The position numbers and the translations under genes were made by a program. A model generated the notes under the pieces. The model saw only the letters and a program-made list of their open reading frames with translations. It ran no database searches and was not told the origin of the DNA. From Fibrobacter sp. UWB4 (GTDB taxonomy: Bacteria; Fibrobacterota; Fibrobacteria; Fibrobacterales; Fibrobacteraceae), in NCBI RefSeq assembly GCF_002210345.1, contig NZ_MWQI01000004.1, forward strand, positions 62,001 to 126,000: a stretch of 64,000 bases of DNA, written 5' to 3'. Every line of letters begins with the position of its first letter. Position 1 is the stretch's first letter. Below are positions 1 through 8,100 of this stretch, in pieces.

Positions 1-317
1 TCGCGGAGTTTCGCAATTGTCTTCATCATGGGCGAAGCGTGGTGCACGTCGATGGCCGCCTGGCTTTCCCACGCGTCAATCAGCAAGATGGTCTCGGGAT
101 CGTCCAGCGACTGGAAGTATTCGTAGCGGATGTTGCCCTTCTCGGCACGGATTTTCGCCACCGTCCCGCTAGAAACCATCTCTTCGGCGAACTTCTTTGC
201 CGCCCCGTTCTTACCCGTATAGCGCAGGTTTACCGTAATGTTGCTCATGGCACTCTCCGCAAACACGCCCGCAGCGAGCGCAAGGATTGAAAATAGTGTT
301 AAAAACTTGAGTTTCAT
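1..317 (-). CDS. Secreted ABM-domain (putative monooxygenase/quinol-oxidase-type) protein, partial
   Basis: The reading frame opens at ATG 317-315 after a good ribosome site (CGGAG) and runs off the left edge, so the C-terminus is missing. The first 20 or so residues form a signal peptide ending near VFAES. The rest reads as an antibiotic-biosynthesis-monooxygenase (ABM) domain: the strand NITVNLRYTGK, then RAEKGNIRYEYFQS, then ETILLIDAWESQAAIDVHH with the family's W-E and H-H positions. ABM proteins are small dimeric ferredoxin-like folds that oxidise quinols or other aromatic substrates without a cofactor; a periplasmic location follows from the signal peptide. A palindromic LysR-like box lies 78-95 bases upstream of the start. 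The substrate cannot be told from the sequence. Confidence 0.8.
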   Translation of the reverse strand, partial: MKLKFLTLFSILALAAGVFAESAMSNITVNLRYTGKNGAAKKFAEEMVSSGTVAKIRAEKGNIRYEYFQSLDDPETILLIDAWESQAAIDVHHASPMMKTIAKLR

Positions 318-390
318 TTTGTCACTCCGAAATGCTTTGCACATAATATAAATAATATCGGAGCATGCGCAAAATGCTTAATTTTCATGC

Positions 391-543
391 TCAGTATGCG
401 CGGGACGCATAGTGGGAGCAAGCGCTTTTATGGTTTGCTGTCGGAAAAATCTTCTTCAGATAAAACAATAACCAATCTGATTGAATATGGCATTCCCAGA
501 CGCCTTTGAAATTTCCCGTCAATTCATGGTTACGATGATAAGC
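391..543 (-). pseudogene. YafQ/RelE-family toxin remnant
   Basis: A minus-strand frame without a usable start encodes NHELTGNFKGVWECHI followed by QSDWLLFYL. This is the conserved heart of YafQ-type mRNA interferases (L-x-G-N-x-K-G, R/W-E-C-H-I, D-W-L-L-x-Y). The N-terminal third is missing. A start codon at 554-552 that overlaps the antitoxin stop (TAATG) reads MVYELIIVTMN and then hits TGA in another frame, so a deletion plus frameshift has destroyed the gene. The C-terminal residues after LLFYL no longer look like the family. The catalytic C-terminal histidine and phenylalanine were not found. Confidence 0.7.
395..412. promoter_or_regulatory. LysR-type palindrome TATGC-N7-GCATAG, copy 1
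   Basis: The inverted repeat TATGC GCGGGAC GCATAG lies 78-95 bases upstream of the ABM gene start. The same spaced palindrome occurs at 8802-8819 and 12676-12693, each time upstream of a redox gene or next to the LysR gene. LysR-type regulators bind T-N11-A palindromes of this shape. That the LysR at 12785 is the binder is an inference. Confidence 0.55.
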
Positions 544-553
544 TCATAGACCA

Positions 554-766
554 TTACTTGCAATCCTCAAGGAGTTCCTTAGCAGAGGAATACCTTTTCG
601 CCCTGGGGTTCCTAGCAAGGCCTTTCGCCTCTTCAATAGCGGCCAACGTGGAATCCGAGAACTCGCGTTGAGGCGGAACGATATCGAAAGGGATGCAGCG
701 CTGATTAATCGCCTGCTTCAAGAAAAGTCTAATAGCCGTAGTGATATCCAGTCCGAGTGATTCAAA
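554..766 (-). pseudogene. RelB/DinJ-family antitoxin remnant
   Basis: The minus-strand frame reads ESLGLDITTAIRLFLKQAI and then NQRCIPFDI. It matches the ribbon-helix-helix core and following strand of DinJ antitoxins (LGL-x-x-T-A-I-x-x-F-L-x-Q, then I-P-F-x-x). A C-terminal toxin-wrapping part ends at TAA 556-554. An in-frame TAA at 769-767 lies directly before the core and no start codon precedes it, so the first strand (usually MAxTNVxVRxD) is lost. Together with the adjacent YafQ remnant this is a decayed type II toxin-antitoxin module. Confidence 0.7.
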
Positions 767-945
767 TTATACAAATCTAATTCATTTTCAACGCAAATGC
801 AATACATTTGGCTACTAATTTGCGGATTTGGGACCGATTTAAGCCATTTATCTTCACTCATCTTTCCTCCCTCCACCTACATGCATAAAAAGGCGGGGTT
901 TCAATTGTTATACACTGTGTGCGAAAAGTCGTTGGCTCTGTCGGG

Positions 946-1239
946 CTAAACTGTACACTTGTGCCCGGCTAGCAAAAAATCCTCAATCCGTAAGCCCTTC
1001 CAAAACTGTTTTTCGGCTGCATGACCGATGTTTTTACGCTGAAATGACCGTTCGGCGGTCCGCAGCGTTTCCGTAGCCGTACAGAATGACTGGACAGAGC
1101 CAAAGAGTCTTTCTTTGGGGATTATCAAGAAATACTTGACGAGTTCGGCGTCCAGCTGCGTACCGGCAACATCCTTGATAATCTGGAGTGCGTCTTCGTG
1201 TATCTTGGGCGCCTTATACGAGCGACGCATGGTGATTGC
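946..1239 (-). pseudogene. HD-GYP domain fragment (C-terminal end)
   Basis: The frame reads AITMRRSYKAPKIHEDALQ, then IIKDVAGTQLDAELVKYFL. This is the last helix region of HD-GYP cyclic-di-GMP phosphodiesterases (D-A-I/L-T-x-x-R-x-Y-K, H-E-x-A-L-x-x-I, G-T-x-F-D-P-E-L-V). A TAG at 1242-1240 lies exactly before AIT, so the catalytic HD and GYP parts are absent. The 50 residues after the domain match nothing I know. It is best read as a fragment left by deletion or rearrangement. Short expression from the ATG at 1230 cannot be excluded, but it would lack the active site. Confidence 0.55.
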
Positions 1240-1383
1240 CTAATGAACCCAAACGAATACAATATGTTCTATACAACAATACGTCAAAGTCTTTTCGCGA
1301 TACGACTATTTCTTGGAAGTTGGTGTATCGCGACGAATATGACCGTGGCGATACACTTGACATGACAACGAAATTTAAATAAT

Positions 1384-2670
1384 TTGATAAAAAAGTCGTT
1401 TATGAAATGTCTGTCGCTTCCTGTTTCCGTAATCCTTTTGCTTGCAGGTCTAGCTTTTGCCCATGAAAGCAACCACCGGGGCAACCGCAGTATTTGCGGA
1501 ATGACTTCAGTCTGGTTCTATGATAACGACGAAGAAGCTCAGAAAAAGATGGCTCAATCCCAGAAGCGTGAAGATAGCTTTGTCAAGTATGCGAAAAAGT
1601 TCTACCCAAGAGCAAAGACTAGGCTGAATACTGTGCAAGACGCATCGCAGAACGCACCAGTTTTTGGCTCTATCGTCAAGAAAAAGATTCTTGACAAGGA
1701 CATCGAAGATGTTTTTCCAGAATATTCCGAGTCGTTTGCGAAATGGTGTAATGATAAAAAACAGGAATATAAAGCGAATGTCGCCAAGGCATCGTTAGAG
1801 ACGCAGGAAACTTTTGAAGATTATAACGAAATTTCTACAGGATTCGGTTCACAATGTTTTCTGCTGCATATGGTGATTGAAGTTAAACAGAAATATGATG
1901 TCGAAACGAAAAAATGGATTGCTCCATCACCTGAAGAAAAACGCAAGACATTTTTTAAGTTCCTTTATCGGGGAGCATCTGCGGAAATCGATTCTGCGAA
2001 ATCAGATTCTGCCGTTGCATTATTTGAAAAGGATTTTTTTCTTCCAGGGCCTACAGGAAACCGCATTTTCTTTGATGACGGCTGGACTCCCGTGCTTACG
2101 AAGAAGGAATTATTGTCCGTCAGCGACTCATTTGGGGATTCTTTGGCGTTTGTTCCTTTTCAGGTTGGTGGCCCGCTTCCTATAAATAAAAATTTGAGCC
2201 TGAAAAAGAAAATTTTAACCCATTTGGAAAATGGTGAATTTGATTCTATTCCGCCGCTGATAGACGAAAGCATGCACTATGCCGATACGGTGCATTTTCT
2301 TTTGTATAGACAGCTGTATTCCGAAAAGGAGTATTACGGCCTTTCGTTCTTGACTCGCCGATTCGATATGATTCTGAATAGAGACCGTAGCCGTTATTAC
2401 CGCCCTGAAACGGTGGTTATGCATCGCCCATTAAGTAAAATCGATAAATGGATTTACGAAAATCTTGACAAGCATATCGACCAGACCCGTCTGGATTCGG
2501 CGCTTATCATTGCCAATTACAGCCGCCGTGCAGACTATATTATTCGCGAACAATACGAAAGATTCAAGGAACGGCACTTGCCTAACCGTTCGGGTGTTGT
2601 CAGGTACGTAAGGGATAGCGACGTGAAAGCAGTGGAATATGAAGTAAAGTTACCCAAGAACAAGAGGTGA
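1384..2670 (+). CDS. Secreted protein of unknown function
   Basis: This 428-residue protein starts with a clear signal peptide (Lys-rich start, then LSLPVSVILLLAGLAFA, cleavage near AFAHES). A second ATG six codons in (1402) would keep the same signal. The mature part is hydrophilic and rich in Lys, Asp and aromatic residues, with a charged helical stretch around residues 55-150 and a GFGSQCFLLHMVIEV segment near 155. I recognise no catalytic motif or known family. Two lipoprotein genes follow closely on the same strand (8 and 9 base gaps), so the three probably form one transcript of envelope proteins. Confidence 0.7.
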   Translation: MIKKSFMKCLSLPVSVILLLAGLAFAHESNHRGNRSICGMTSVWFYDNDEEAQKKMAQSQKREDSFVKYAKKFYPRAKTRLNTVQDASQNAPVFGSIVKKKILDKDIEDVFPEYSESFAKWCNDKKQEYKANVAKASLETQETFEDYNEISTGFGSQCFLLHMVIEVKQKYDVETKKWIAPSPEEKRKTFFKFLYRGASAEIDSAKSDSAVALFEKDFFLPGPTGNRIFFDDGWTPVLTKKELLSVSDSFGDSLAFVPFQVGGPLPINKNLSLKKKILTHLENGEFDSIPPLIDESMHYADTVHFLLYRQLYSEKEYYGLSFLTRRFDMILNRDRSRYYRPETVVMHRPLSKIDKWIYENLDKHIDQTRLDSALIIANYSRRADYIIREQYERFKERHLPNRSGVVRYVRDSDVKAVEYEVKLPKNKR

Positions 2671-2677
2671 TAGGGCG

Positions 2678-3337
2678 TTGAAAATAAGTTATTTTTATAA
2701 TATGAAGCATCTGCCTGTAGTTCGAATATTTCTTCTAGCGGTCCTGTTGTTCCTTGTCGGGTGTGCGGATGATAATTCGTCTGCACCCGAAGAAGATTCT
2801 CGCTTCAAGATGGAACTGGGAGAATTTACCTATGGTGAGTTCAAGGTTCGTACTCCCGCGTATCCTGTTTTTGAACATGTTGGCAATGGATATGACATTC
2901 TTGCCATTGGCAACAGCCCAAAAGGCCGCGTAATGCGGCTTGAGAAATCTCCGTGCAGCGGTGCCGACACTTCTTGGTTTGGTCTAATTTTTAGGGCTTT
3001 CTGCAACGGAGTCCCTTGCGAAGGGTATCCTGCTCAGACTATAAACTTCTATCCATTTGAAGGAAGTTATCAGACACTTGTGAACGCTCCTTCAAACGAA
3101 GATTATGACGCTGACAAAGATGGTCGTTTGCTTGTTTTTACTGCAGAAATTGATAAGGCAGGATTCTACAAGGACGTTCAAGTGGTTGCGATGCCCCAAA
3201 ATGCTGAATTGCGTGTAGAAAAAATTACTTGTAAATTCCCTATTCCAAAAGTTGATGTCTCGGATACGTTAACTGTTAAAAACGCGATGTCTTCCGGTTT
3301 GATGGGCGGATTGTTTAATGAAAACGGTGTTTTTTGA
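2678..3337 (+). CDS. Lipoprotein of unknown function
   Basis: A TTG start at 2678 is preceded by an AGAGGTG ribosome site lying over the end of the upstream gene. The ATG at 2702 is the alternative and has no visible ribosome site. Either start gives a hydrophobic signal ending in a lipobox (LFLVGC), so the protein is lipid-anchored. After an acidic Ser-rich linker the domain holds several Cys residues (PCSGADTSW, FCNGVPCEGY, ITCKF) that could form disulfides. No family is recognised. The Ser/Asp linker style is typical of Fibrobacter-type lipoproteins. Confidence 0.7.
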   Translation: MKISYFYNMKHLPVVRIFLLAVLLFLVGCADDNSSAPEEDSRFKMELGEFTYGEFKVRTPAYPVFEHVGNGYDILAIGNSPKGRVMRLEKSPCSGADTSWFGLIFRAFCNGVPCEGYPAQTINFYPFEGSYQTLVNAPSNEDYDADKDGRLLVFTAEIDKAGFYKDVQVVAMPQNAELRVEKITCKFPIPKVDVSDTLTVKNAMSSGLMGGLFNENGVF

Positions 3338-3346
3338 TAAAGACCT

Positions 3347-3868
3347 ATGAAAATAAAAATTCTTTTTTTCATTGTTATCTCTTTGGAACTTCTTGTTGGA
3401 TGCAATGATTCCGCATCCGGTTCGGCGGAAGAGAAAAACCCAACGCTATATACTTCGGTGGTTCTTGGAAAGTGTGCGGACGCTTCCTCATCCAGTTCGT
3501 CGGATATTGAGAAGATGATTTCGTCGCTAATTGTTGGTTATGATGAACATTCAGCTGTTTATTTAGGCGATTGCAGAGGTTGCTTTGACTTGACTCTTTA
3601 CGCTTTAGATTATTGTGACGTTTCCGCTGATGTAGCTTTAGATTTTGTAGATGATACTCTGTTTATTTCTTATGTAAATGTGCAAGAGGCTTCCAAGTGC
3701 ACCTGTTATTCCTCCCATGATTTCAAGGTTCCATCAGTGAATTATAGGTATGTCAAATTTAATGAACAAGTTTTTAATGTTGTTGCATCGAACATAAGGG
3801 TTGTCTGCTCAAATAAAGGGGAATATAAAGAAGGTTATTGCGTCGAGAACGGACCGACGCATTTGTAA
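3347..3868 (+). CDS. Small Cys-rich lipoprotein of unknown function
   Basis: The 173-residue product has a lipoprotein signal (FFIVISLELLVGC), then a Ser-rich linker with a run of six serines. The mature part has nine or more cysteines, including GDCRGCFDL, KCTCYSS and CSNKGEYKEGYC, so a disulfide-stabilised periplasmic or surface domain is likely. It starts nine bases after the preceding lipoprotein and probably shares its transcript. The family is unknown. The coding frame ends just before a GC-rich structured element. Confidence 0.65.
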   Translation: MKIKILFFIVISLELLVGCNDSASGSAEEKNPTLYTSVVLGKCADASSSSSSDIEKMISSLIVGYDEHSAVYLGDCRGCFDLTLYALDYCDVSADVALDFVDDTLFISYVNVQEASKCTCYSSHDFKVPSVNYRYVKFNEQVFNVVASNIRVVCSNKGEYKEGYCVENGPTHL

Positions 3869-4170
3869 TTGTGATTCTGCGTTAGGGATAGTGACCCCTT
3901 GGGGACAAGACTCGCGGAGCGAGGCTTGGTTGCAAGAGCCGCGCGGGCGTGCCGCAGGTGCGCACGGGTGGCCTTGCAATATAGCCCGACCGCACATATA
4001 TGTGCGGGAACGCCCAAGAGACATCGGTTACGGTGGTCTCGACCACGCCGTGAGCCTCCGACGACTCGTCATAACGAGTCGTCGGAGGCGAGAGTGAGCG
4101 CCGACCGGAGTGTCTTACTAGAGTCTAACGCGAACGGTCATCATAGGGCAACCGGTGAAAAAGCGATGTA
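3869..4170. other. GC-rich structured intergenic element
   Basis: This stretch is much richer in G+C than the genes before it and is full of self-complementary blocks: a CCCC-TT-GGGG turn near 3896, the 18-base palindrome CCGCACATATATGTGCGG near 3990-4007, and a long hairpin at 4054-4089. Open frames through it are Arg-rich and show no domain, so coding is unlikely. It could be a REP/BOX-type genomic repeat or a structured RNA. I could not match it to tRNA, tmRNA, SRP RNA or RNase P signatures. The following 4171-4407 is AT-rich and shows nothing further beyond a small TGCACA-CT-TGTGCA palindrome. Confidence 0.45.
4054..4089. repeat. 16-bp perfect hairpin
   Basis: Bases 4054-4069 (GCCTCCGACGACTCGT) pair without mismatch with 4074-4089, leaving the four-base loop CATA. 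No T-run follows on either strand, so it is not a standard terminator. It is the most stable structure of the surrounding GC-rich element. Confidence 0.6.
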
Positions 4171-4407
4171 GAACTTTGGTGTTGAAGCCCCCAGTAATGA
4201 TTAAGAATTTAAACACAAGCCCTTTATGATGGTCAAAATCGCCAATCTAAGCCACGGACTTATCCACAACACGAAAGTCATACTTACCCGTTGTCATCCT
4301 GCACACTTGTGCACTAAAGTGTAAATTACCAGAACGCGATTGTCAAGAGGTTTATGCTTTTTTTTCCTCTTCCATCGGTACACAAGGTTGTGAACCAGGC
4401 GTTTGGC

Positions 4408-5277
4408 TCAAATTCTCACGCTGAGCACGGCGCCTTTGGTGTCGTCAAAGAATAGCGGGGCGATGGTGACCTTGGGCGGGGTCTGCTTTTCGCCGACTTT
4501 TTCCTTGTAGAACACGCTGCCGATATACCAGCCGATGGAGGCTCCCATTAGTGTGCCCGCGACGGCGTCGGAAAACCAGTGGGCTTCTCCTTTTGCGCCG
4601 AGCACCATGCTTGTTGCGATATAGCCCGCATACAGGGCGCAGCCCGCCACGACGAGGGGCTTGTCGCGGTTGTAGCTTGCGATGCTCATGGCCATGGCCG
4701 CGTTGGTCATGGAATGCCCCGAGGGCCAGCCGTAAAATACTCCGCGCCTAAAAAATCCCCACTTGAAATCGCGGGAACGCTCGCCGCTGTTGAGTTCCGC
4801 GTCGGGGTGCTCGCGTGCCGAAATCGCTTTGAGAATATTGTTGTAGAGGAACGCCACGGCGGTAGCCTGCACGGCGACAGCGCCGGTGTTGTTCAGCGCG
4901 CGGTTGTCGCTGAAAAAATACATGTATCCCGGAACAAGAATCGGGAAGAACGTCCCCATCATCATGCCGGGAGTGAACGCGATGCCATACGCGAGCTGGT
5001 CCTGACGGGCTGCAAAACGGGCCACCATCAGGTCGTTGTTTTCCATCGAGAACTTGTACGTAAGCGCACCGCCGAGCATGTGGAACCCGAGCGGCCAGCC
5101 GAACGCACTCAGCAACATATTATGGCCTAGGTAATCGAACGGAGAAAGCTTTTGCGCGGTATCGACAGTCACCGAGGTTGTTACGGAATCTGCTTCGACA
5201 GCAGCGAAACCCGTGGCACAGGCAAAAGCCAAAACCACCATCCAACGAAGCGCTATTTTGTCTAGACGAAAAATCAA
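4408..5277 (-). CDS. PAP2-superfamily membrane phosphatase
   Basis: The 289-residue protein has a signal-like N-terminus (TTG start at 5277 behind GAGGTCAAATC; ATG at 5241 is a weaker alternative) and several hydrophobic segments. It carries the three PAP2 motifs: KAISAREHP for K-x6-R-P (here with His before Pro), GWPSGHSM for PSGH, and SMVLGAKGEAHWFSDAVAG for the S-R-x5-H-x3-D block. In the last motif the usual arginine is not in its standard place. PAP2 enzymes remove phosphate from lipid phosphates or undecaprenyl pyrophosphate at the outer face of the membrane. It lies 16 bases behind the flavodoxin gene on the same strand, so co-transcription is likely. Confidence 0.8.
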   Translation of the reverse strand: MIFRLDKIALRWMVVLAFACATGFAAVEADSVTTSVTVDTAQKLSPFDYLGHNMLLSAFGWPLGFHMLGGALTYKFSMENNDLMVARFAARQDQLAYGIAFTPGMMMGTFFPILVPGYMYFFSDNRALNNTGAVAVQATAVAFLYNNILKAISAREHPDAELNSGERSRDFKWGFFRRGVFYGWPSGHSMTNAAMAMSIASYNRDKPLVVAGCALYAGYIATSMVLGAKGEAHWFSDAVAGTLMGASIGWYIGSVFYKEKVGEKQTPPKVTIAPLFFDDTKGAVLSVRI

Positions 5278-5293
5278 GATTTGACCTCGTTTA

Positions 5294-5911
5294 TTATTTC
5301 GAGAGCGCCTTCACCCATTCGCGGACAACGGTTTCGGAATCCTTGACCTTGCTTCCGCGCACAGAAAGGGCGGTTTTCTTGTCGAATGCGGCGCCCTTCG
5401 TCTGCATCAGCTTTTCGAGCGTAGGGAGGCTCCCTGCACCGTCGGACGAACCCTCGTGAGAGAAGAACGCGTAGACGTTTTTGCCTTGCAAGTTCGCCTG
5501 CTTCAGGAATGTCATCACGGGCATCGGTACGTCGTACCACCAGACCGGAAAGCCGACAAACACGGTCTTGTAACGTTCCATTTCTTTGTCGCTCAGGGAG
5601 AGGTTTATCTCGGGATAAATATTTCCGTCCTTTTCCTTTTTGGCGACATCGACGGTCTCGTTGTAGGTAACAGGGTATTCTTCCTTGCGCAAGATGCGGG
5701 CGTAATCGGCTCCGACTTCGTCGGCAATCCAGTGTGCCATGCTCCGCAGGTGTCCAGACCAGGTGAAATACACGACCAGCACATCGCCTTTTTTCGAGAA
5801 ATCCGCATCGGCGTTCTGGTCGGCCCTATTACGTTCGGCGCAGCCCACCAAGGAGAGCAGGGCAAGCGCGAACGTTAAGACCGGGACGAAAATTCTTGCG
5901 AGTTTTTTCAT
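5294..5911 (-). CDS. Lipid-anchored flavodoxin
   Basis: The 205-residue protein begins with a lipoprotein signal (LALLSLVGC) and continues into a flavodoxin fold: VLVVYFTWSGHLRSMAHWI is the FMN phosphate-binding loop, FVGFPVWWYDVPMPVMTFL is the second flavin loop, and FFSHEGSSDGAGSLPTL is the third. Such envelope flavodoxins occur in many anaerobes and are thought to reduce quinones or other acceptors. The lipobox places it outside the cytoplasm, unusual for a flavin protein and implying a Tat-independent, post-export flavin loading or a misread signal. The start is supported by AAAGGAACACTCT before the ATG. It leads the two-gene unit with PAP2. Confidence 0.8.
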   Translation of the reverse strand: MKKLARIFVPVLTFALALLSLVGCAERNRADQNADADFSKKGDVLVVYFTWSGHLRSMAHWIADEVGADYARILRKEEYPVTYNETVDVAKKEKDGNIYPEINLSLSDKEMERYKTVFVGFPVWWYDVPMPVMTFLKQANLQGKNVYAFFSHEGSSDGAGSLPTLEKLMQTKGAAFDKKTALSVRGSKVKDSETVVREWVKALSK

Positions 5912-6106
5912 AGAGTGTTCCTTTGGGGCTATCTTTCTTAATTATAAATTAGATAAAAAAAACACCTATTCGCAATAGCAAAAATACGGCTGGGATTAAC
6001 TGTTTTACGGTTCGGAAATTTTTATATTGTCAACATGGAAAAATTCCCCTACGACCGTGGCGACATCTCCTTTGAAATAAAATTATTCGACTGAGCGCAC
6101 GTTTTT

Positions 6107-6694
6107 TTACCTTTCTTTCTGTTCGGTCGGGTCCTGGATCTTGATGACTTTCGCAGGGACGCCGCCCACCACGGCATAGGCGGGCACATCCTTCGTGAGA
6201 ACGGCTCCCGCAGCAACCACTGCATATTCGCCGACGGTCACGCCCGGGCAAATCGTCACGTTCATACCAATCCAGGCGTTTTTCTTGATGGTGACCTTGC
6301 CGTAGGTGTACTTAGTATGCCGTTCGTTGAAATCGTGGTTGATTGTCGCGATACGCACTCCCGGAGCAATGGAAGCCCCGTCTTCAAACTCAATGCCGCC
6401 CGAGGCACTTAAGATGGCGGAATGGTTGATGAATACGCCCTTGCCGAACTTGACGCGGTTCCCGAAATCGCAAATGAACGGGGTCAAGATACGGATTCCG
6501 TCGAGGCTCCGACCGAAAAGTTCTTCCAAGTCCTTGACATAGCCGGGATCGTCGGGCAACTTGGCGTTGGCCTTGGCGCAAAGAACACGCGACCGCATCA
6601 TCTCGTCAACGGCCTCCTTGAAATAACTTTCCCGTACATCGGTAGGTCCGCCGTTATCCATCAATTCGTAAACATAACCTTGTTTGTAATCCAT
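6107..6694 (-). CDS. Maltose/galactoside-type O-acetyltransferase (left-handed beta-helix)
   Basis: This 195-residue enzyme has the N-terminal helical Mac region (YELMDNGG, VLCAKANAKLPDDPG) followed by hexapeptide repeats of a left-handed beta-helix. The catalytic His sits in IATINHDF and the C-terminal loop GAVLTKDVPAYAVVGGVPAKVIK is the family's signature. It transfers acetyl from acetyl-CoA to sugar or related hydroxyls in the cytoplasm. ATG 6694 is chosen because AAAGGAG lies five bases upstream; a GTG two codons earlier is too close to it. It is the third gene of the unit headed by the aldo/keto reductase (10-base gap). Confidence 0.85.
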   Translation of the reverse strand: MDYKQGYVYELMDNGGPTDVRESYFKEAVDEMMRSRVLCAKANAKLPDDPGYVKDLEELFGRSLDGIRILTPFICDFGNRVKFGKGVFINHSAILSASGGIEFEDGASIAPGVRIATINHDFNERHTKYTYGKVTIKKNAWIGMNVTICPGVTVGEYAVVAAGAVLTKDVPAYAVVGGVPAKVIKIQDPTEQKER

Positions 6695-6704
6695 ACTCAC
6701 TCCT

Positions 6705-7145
6705 TTAATAGGTGCTCGCCTGCGAGAAGATAAACCTCCACTTGTCGCGAACCTTTTTTAGTTTCATATCTTGTTGCAAGCGCCAGGTGTGGCGTCCGCC
6801 GCCATAAACAGCCGCATTTACCCGACTCTTGCCCTTGAGCGTTGCACAGTCGCCATCCACAGTCACAAAAATTTCGTCATGTTCCATGGAATAGTAGTTA
6901 AGTGTTCCATCCTTGACAGCATCCAGATATTCCTTCTTGTTCATGCGAGAACCGGTCATGTGCACAAGCTGAAAATCATCGTCATGGATTTCGTTCATAG
7001 TAGCCATGTCCTTTTGGACCATGGCCTTGCACATCTGCCCATAAAGAGCCTTGATTTGGGATTCGTCATCGGACGCAGCAACGACCGGCGACATCAAGAA
7101 TGCCGCAGCAACAAACATATTCAACATACAGCGAATAAAACCCAT
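6705..7145 (-). CDS. Secreted SnoaL/DUF4440-like NTF2-fold protein
   Basis: The 146-residue product starts with a signal peptide (CMLNMFVAAAFLMSPVVAA) and continues as a single NTF2-like cone: SQIKALYGQMCKAMVQKD, MNEIHDDDFQLVHMTG, YSMEHDEIFVTVDGDCATL and HTWRLQQDMKLKK. This pattern fits DUF4440 proteins, which include enzymes, ligand carriers and proteins without known activity. The exact role is unknown. It begins six bases after the aldo/keto reductase stop, clearly in the same operon. Confidence 0.75.
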   Translation of the reverse strand: MGFIRCMLNMFVAAAFLMSPVVAASDDESQIKALYGQMCKAMVQKDMATMNEIHDDDFQLVHMTGSRMNKKEYLDAVKDGTLNYYSMEHDEIFVTVDGDCATLKGKSRVNAAVYGGGRHTWRLQQDMKLKKVRDKWRFIFSQASTY

Positions 7146-7151
7146 TACATT

Positions 7152-8003
7152 TTACTCGTGAATCTTGTAATTATTCAGGAGCATTTCGCCCACGCCGGGA
7201 GCTTCCGGGTCGTGGGTCCCTTTCCCCTTGTCCAATACCTTGATTTGCTCCATTTCGTTTTCGGAGAGTTCAAAGTCAAAAATATCAAGATTCCCCTTGA
7301 TGCGTTCCGGATTGGTTGACTTGGGCAATACAATGACTCCGCTCTGGATTTCAAAACGTAGAATCACCTGCCCTGCGTTCTTGCCGTATTTTTTTGCCAG
7401 CGCAACGACAGTCTCGTTGGCAAGCAAGCCCTTGTCACCGTGTCCCAGAGGATACCATGCTTCCAGCCTGACGCCTTGCGGGTCAAGAATCTTGCGCAGT
7501 TCACTCTGCTGGAAATAGGGGTTGCATTCCACCTGGTTCACGCTTGGAATTGTCGAAAAGCGAGGCACAAAGTTGTTCCAAATTTTCGGCGTCATGTTGC
7601 TTACGCCAATAGAACGAATTTTTCCCGTTTCCTTTGCTTCTTCTAAAGCCTTCCAAGCCCCTTCGACATCACCGTAAGGCTGGTGCAGCAAGTAAAGGTC
7701 CATGTAATCCATGCCCAGGTTCTTGAGGGATGTATCGACACCTTTCTTGGCCGCATCGTAGCCATAATCCTGCAGCCAGAGCTTGCTTGTAATAAAGACT
7801 TCGTCGCGCTTGATACCCGAATCGCGGACGGCCTTGCCTACATCGCTTTCATTCATATAGGCGGCTGCCGTATCGATATGTCGGTACCCCGCCTTGAGTG
7901 CGTCCAGCACGGCACGGTAAGTTTCGCCACCGTTCGGAATCATGAATACGCCAAATCCCACTGCCGGAATTTCGACACCGTCGTTCAACCTGATTCTTTC
8001 CAT
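7152..8003 (-). CDS. Aldo/keto reductase
   Basis: The 283-residue cytoplasmic TIM-barrel enzyme reduces aldehydes or ketones with NADPH. The catalytic tetrad is visible: Asp and Tyr in HIDTAAAYMNE, Lys in FITSKLW, and His in YLLHQP. The C-terminal nucleotide site VIVLPKSTNPERIKGN is intact. Length and motifs fit the AKR5-like group of bacterial 2,5-diketogluconate/methylglyoxal reductases. The ATG follows AAAGGAG. It heads an operon with the NTF2-fold and acetyltransferase genes. A perfect 15-base palindrome lies about 100 bases upstream. Confidence 0.92.
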   Translation of the reverse strand: MERIRLNDGVEIPAVGFGVFMIPNGGETYRAVLDALKAGYRHIDTAAAYMNESDVGKAVRDSGIKRDEVFITSKLWLQDYGYDAAKKGVDTSLKNLGMDYMDLYLLHQPYGDVEGAWKALEEAKETGKIRSIGVSNMTPKIWNNFVPRFSTIPSVNQVECNPYFQQSELRKILDPQGVRLEAWYPLGHGDKGLLANETVVALAKKYGKNAGQVILRFEIQSGVIVLPKSTNPERIKGNLDIFDFELSENEMEQIKVLDKGKGTHDPEAPGVGEMLLNNYKIHE

Positions 8004-8100
8004 AACACGTCTCCTTTTATAGATAATATAAACCTTTGAGTCTACTCTAAGTCAAGTCTTTTTTCATAAATAGACATAGTTATACATTCTTTCGCTTATT

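Noticed and set aside
330-1380. Insertion sequence or prophage remnant
   Set aside because: Gene fragments are present but no transposase, integrase, terminal repeats or target duplication could be found.
4054-4089. Hairpin as a Rho-independent terminator or part of a known housekeeping RNA
   Set aside because: No T-run on either strand and no conserved bases of tRNA, tmRNA, SRP RNA or RNase P nearby.
6035-6094. Short plus-strand frame of 19 codons before the acetyltransferase end
   Set aside because: Too short, no ribosome site and no family likeness.
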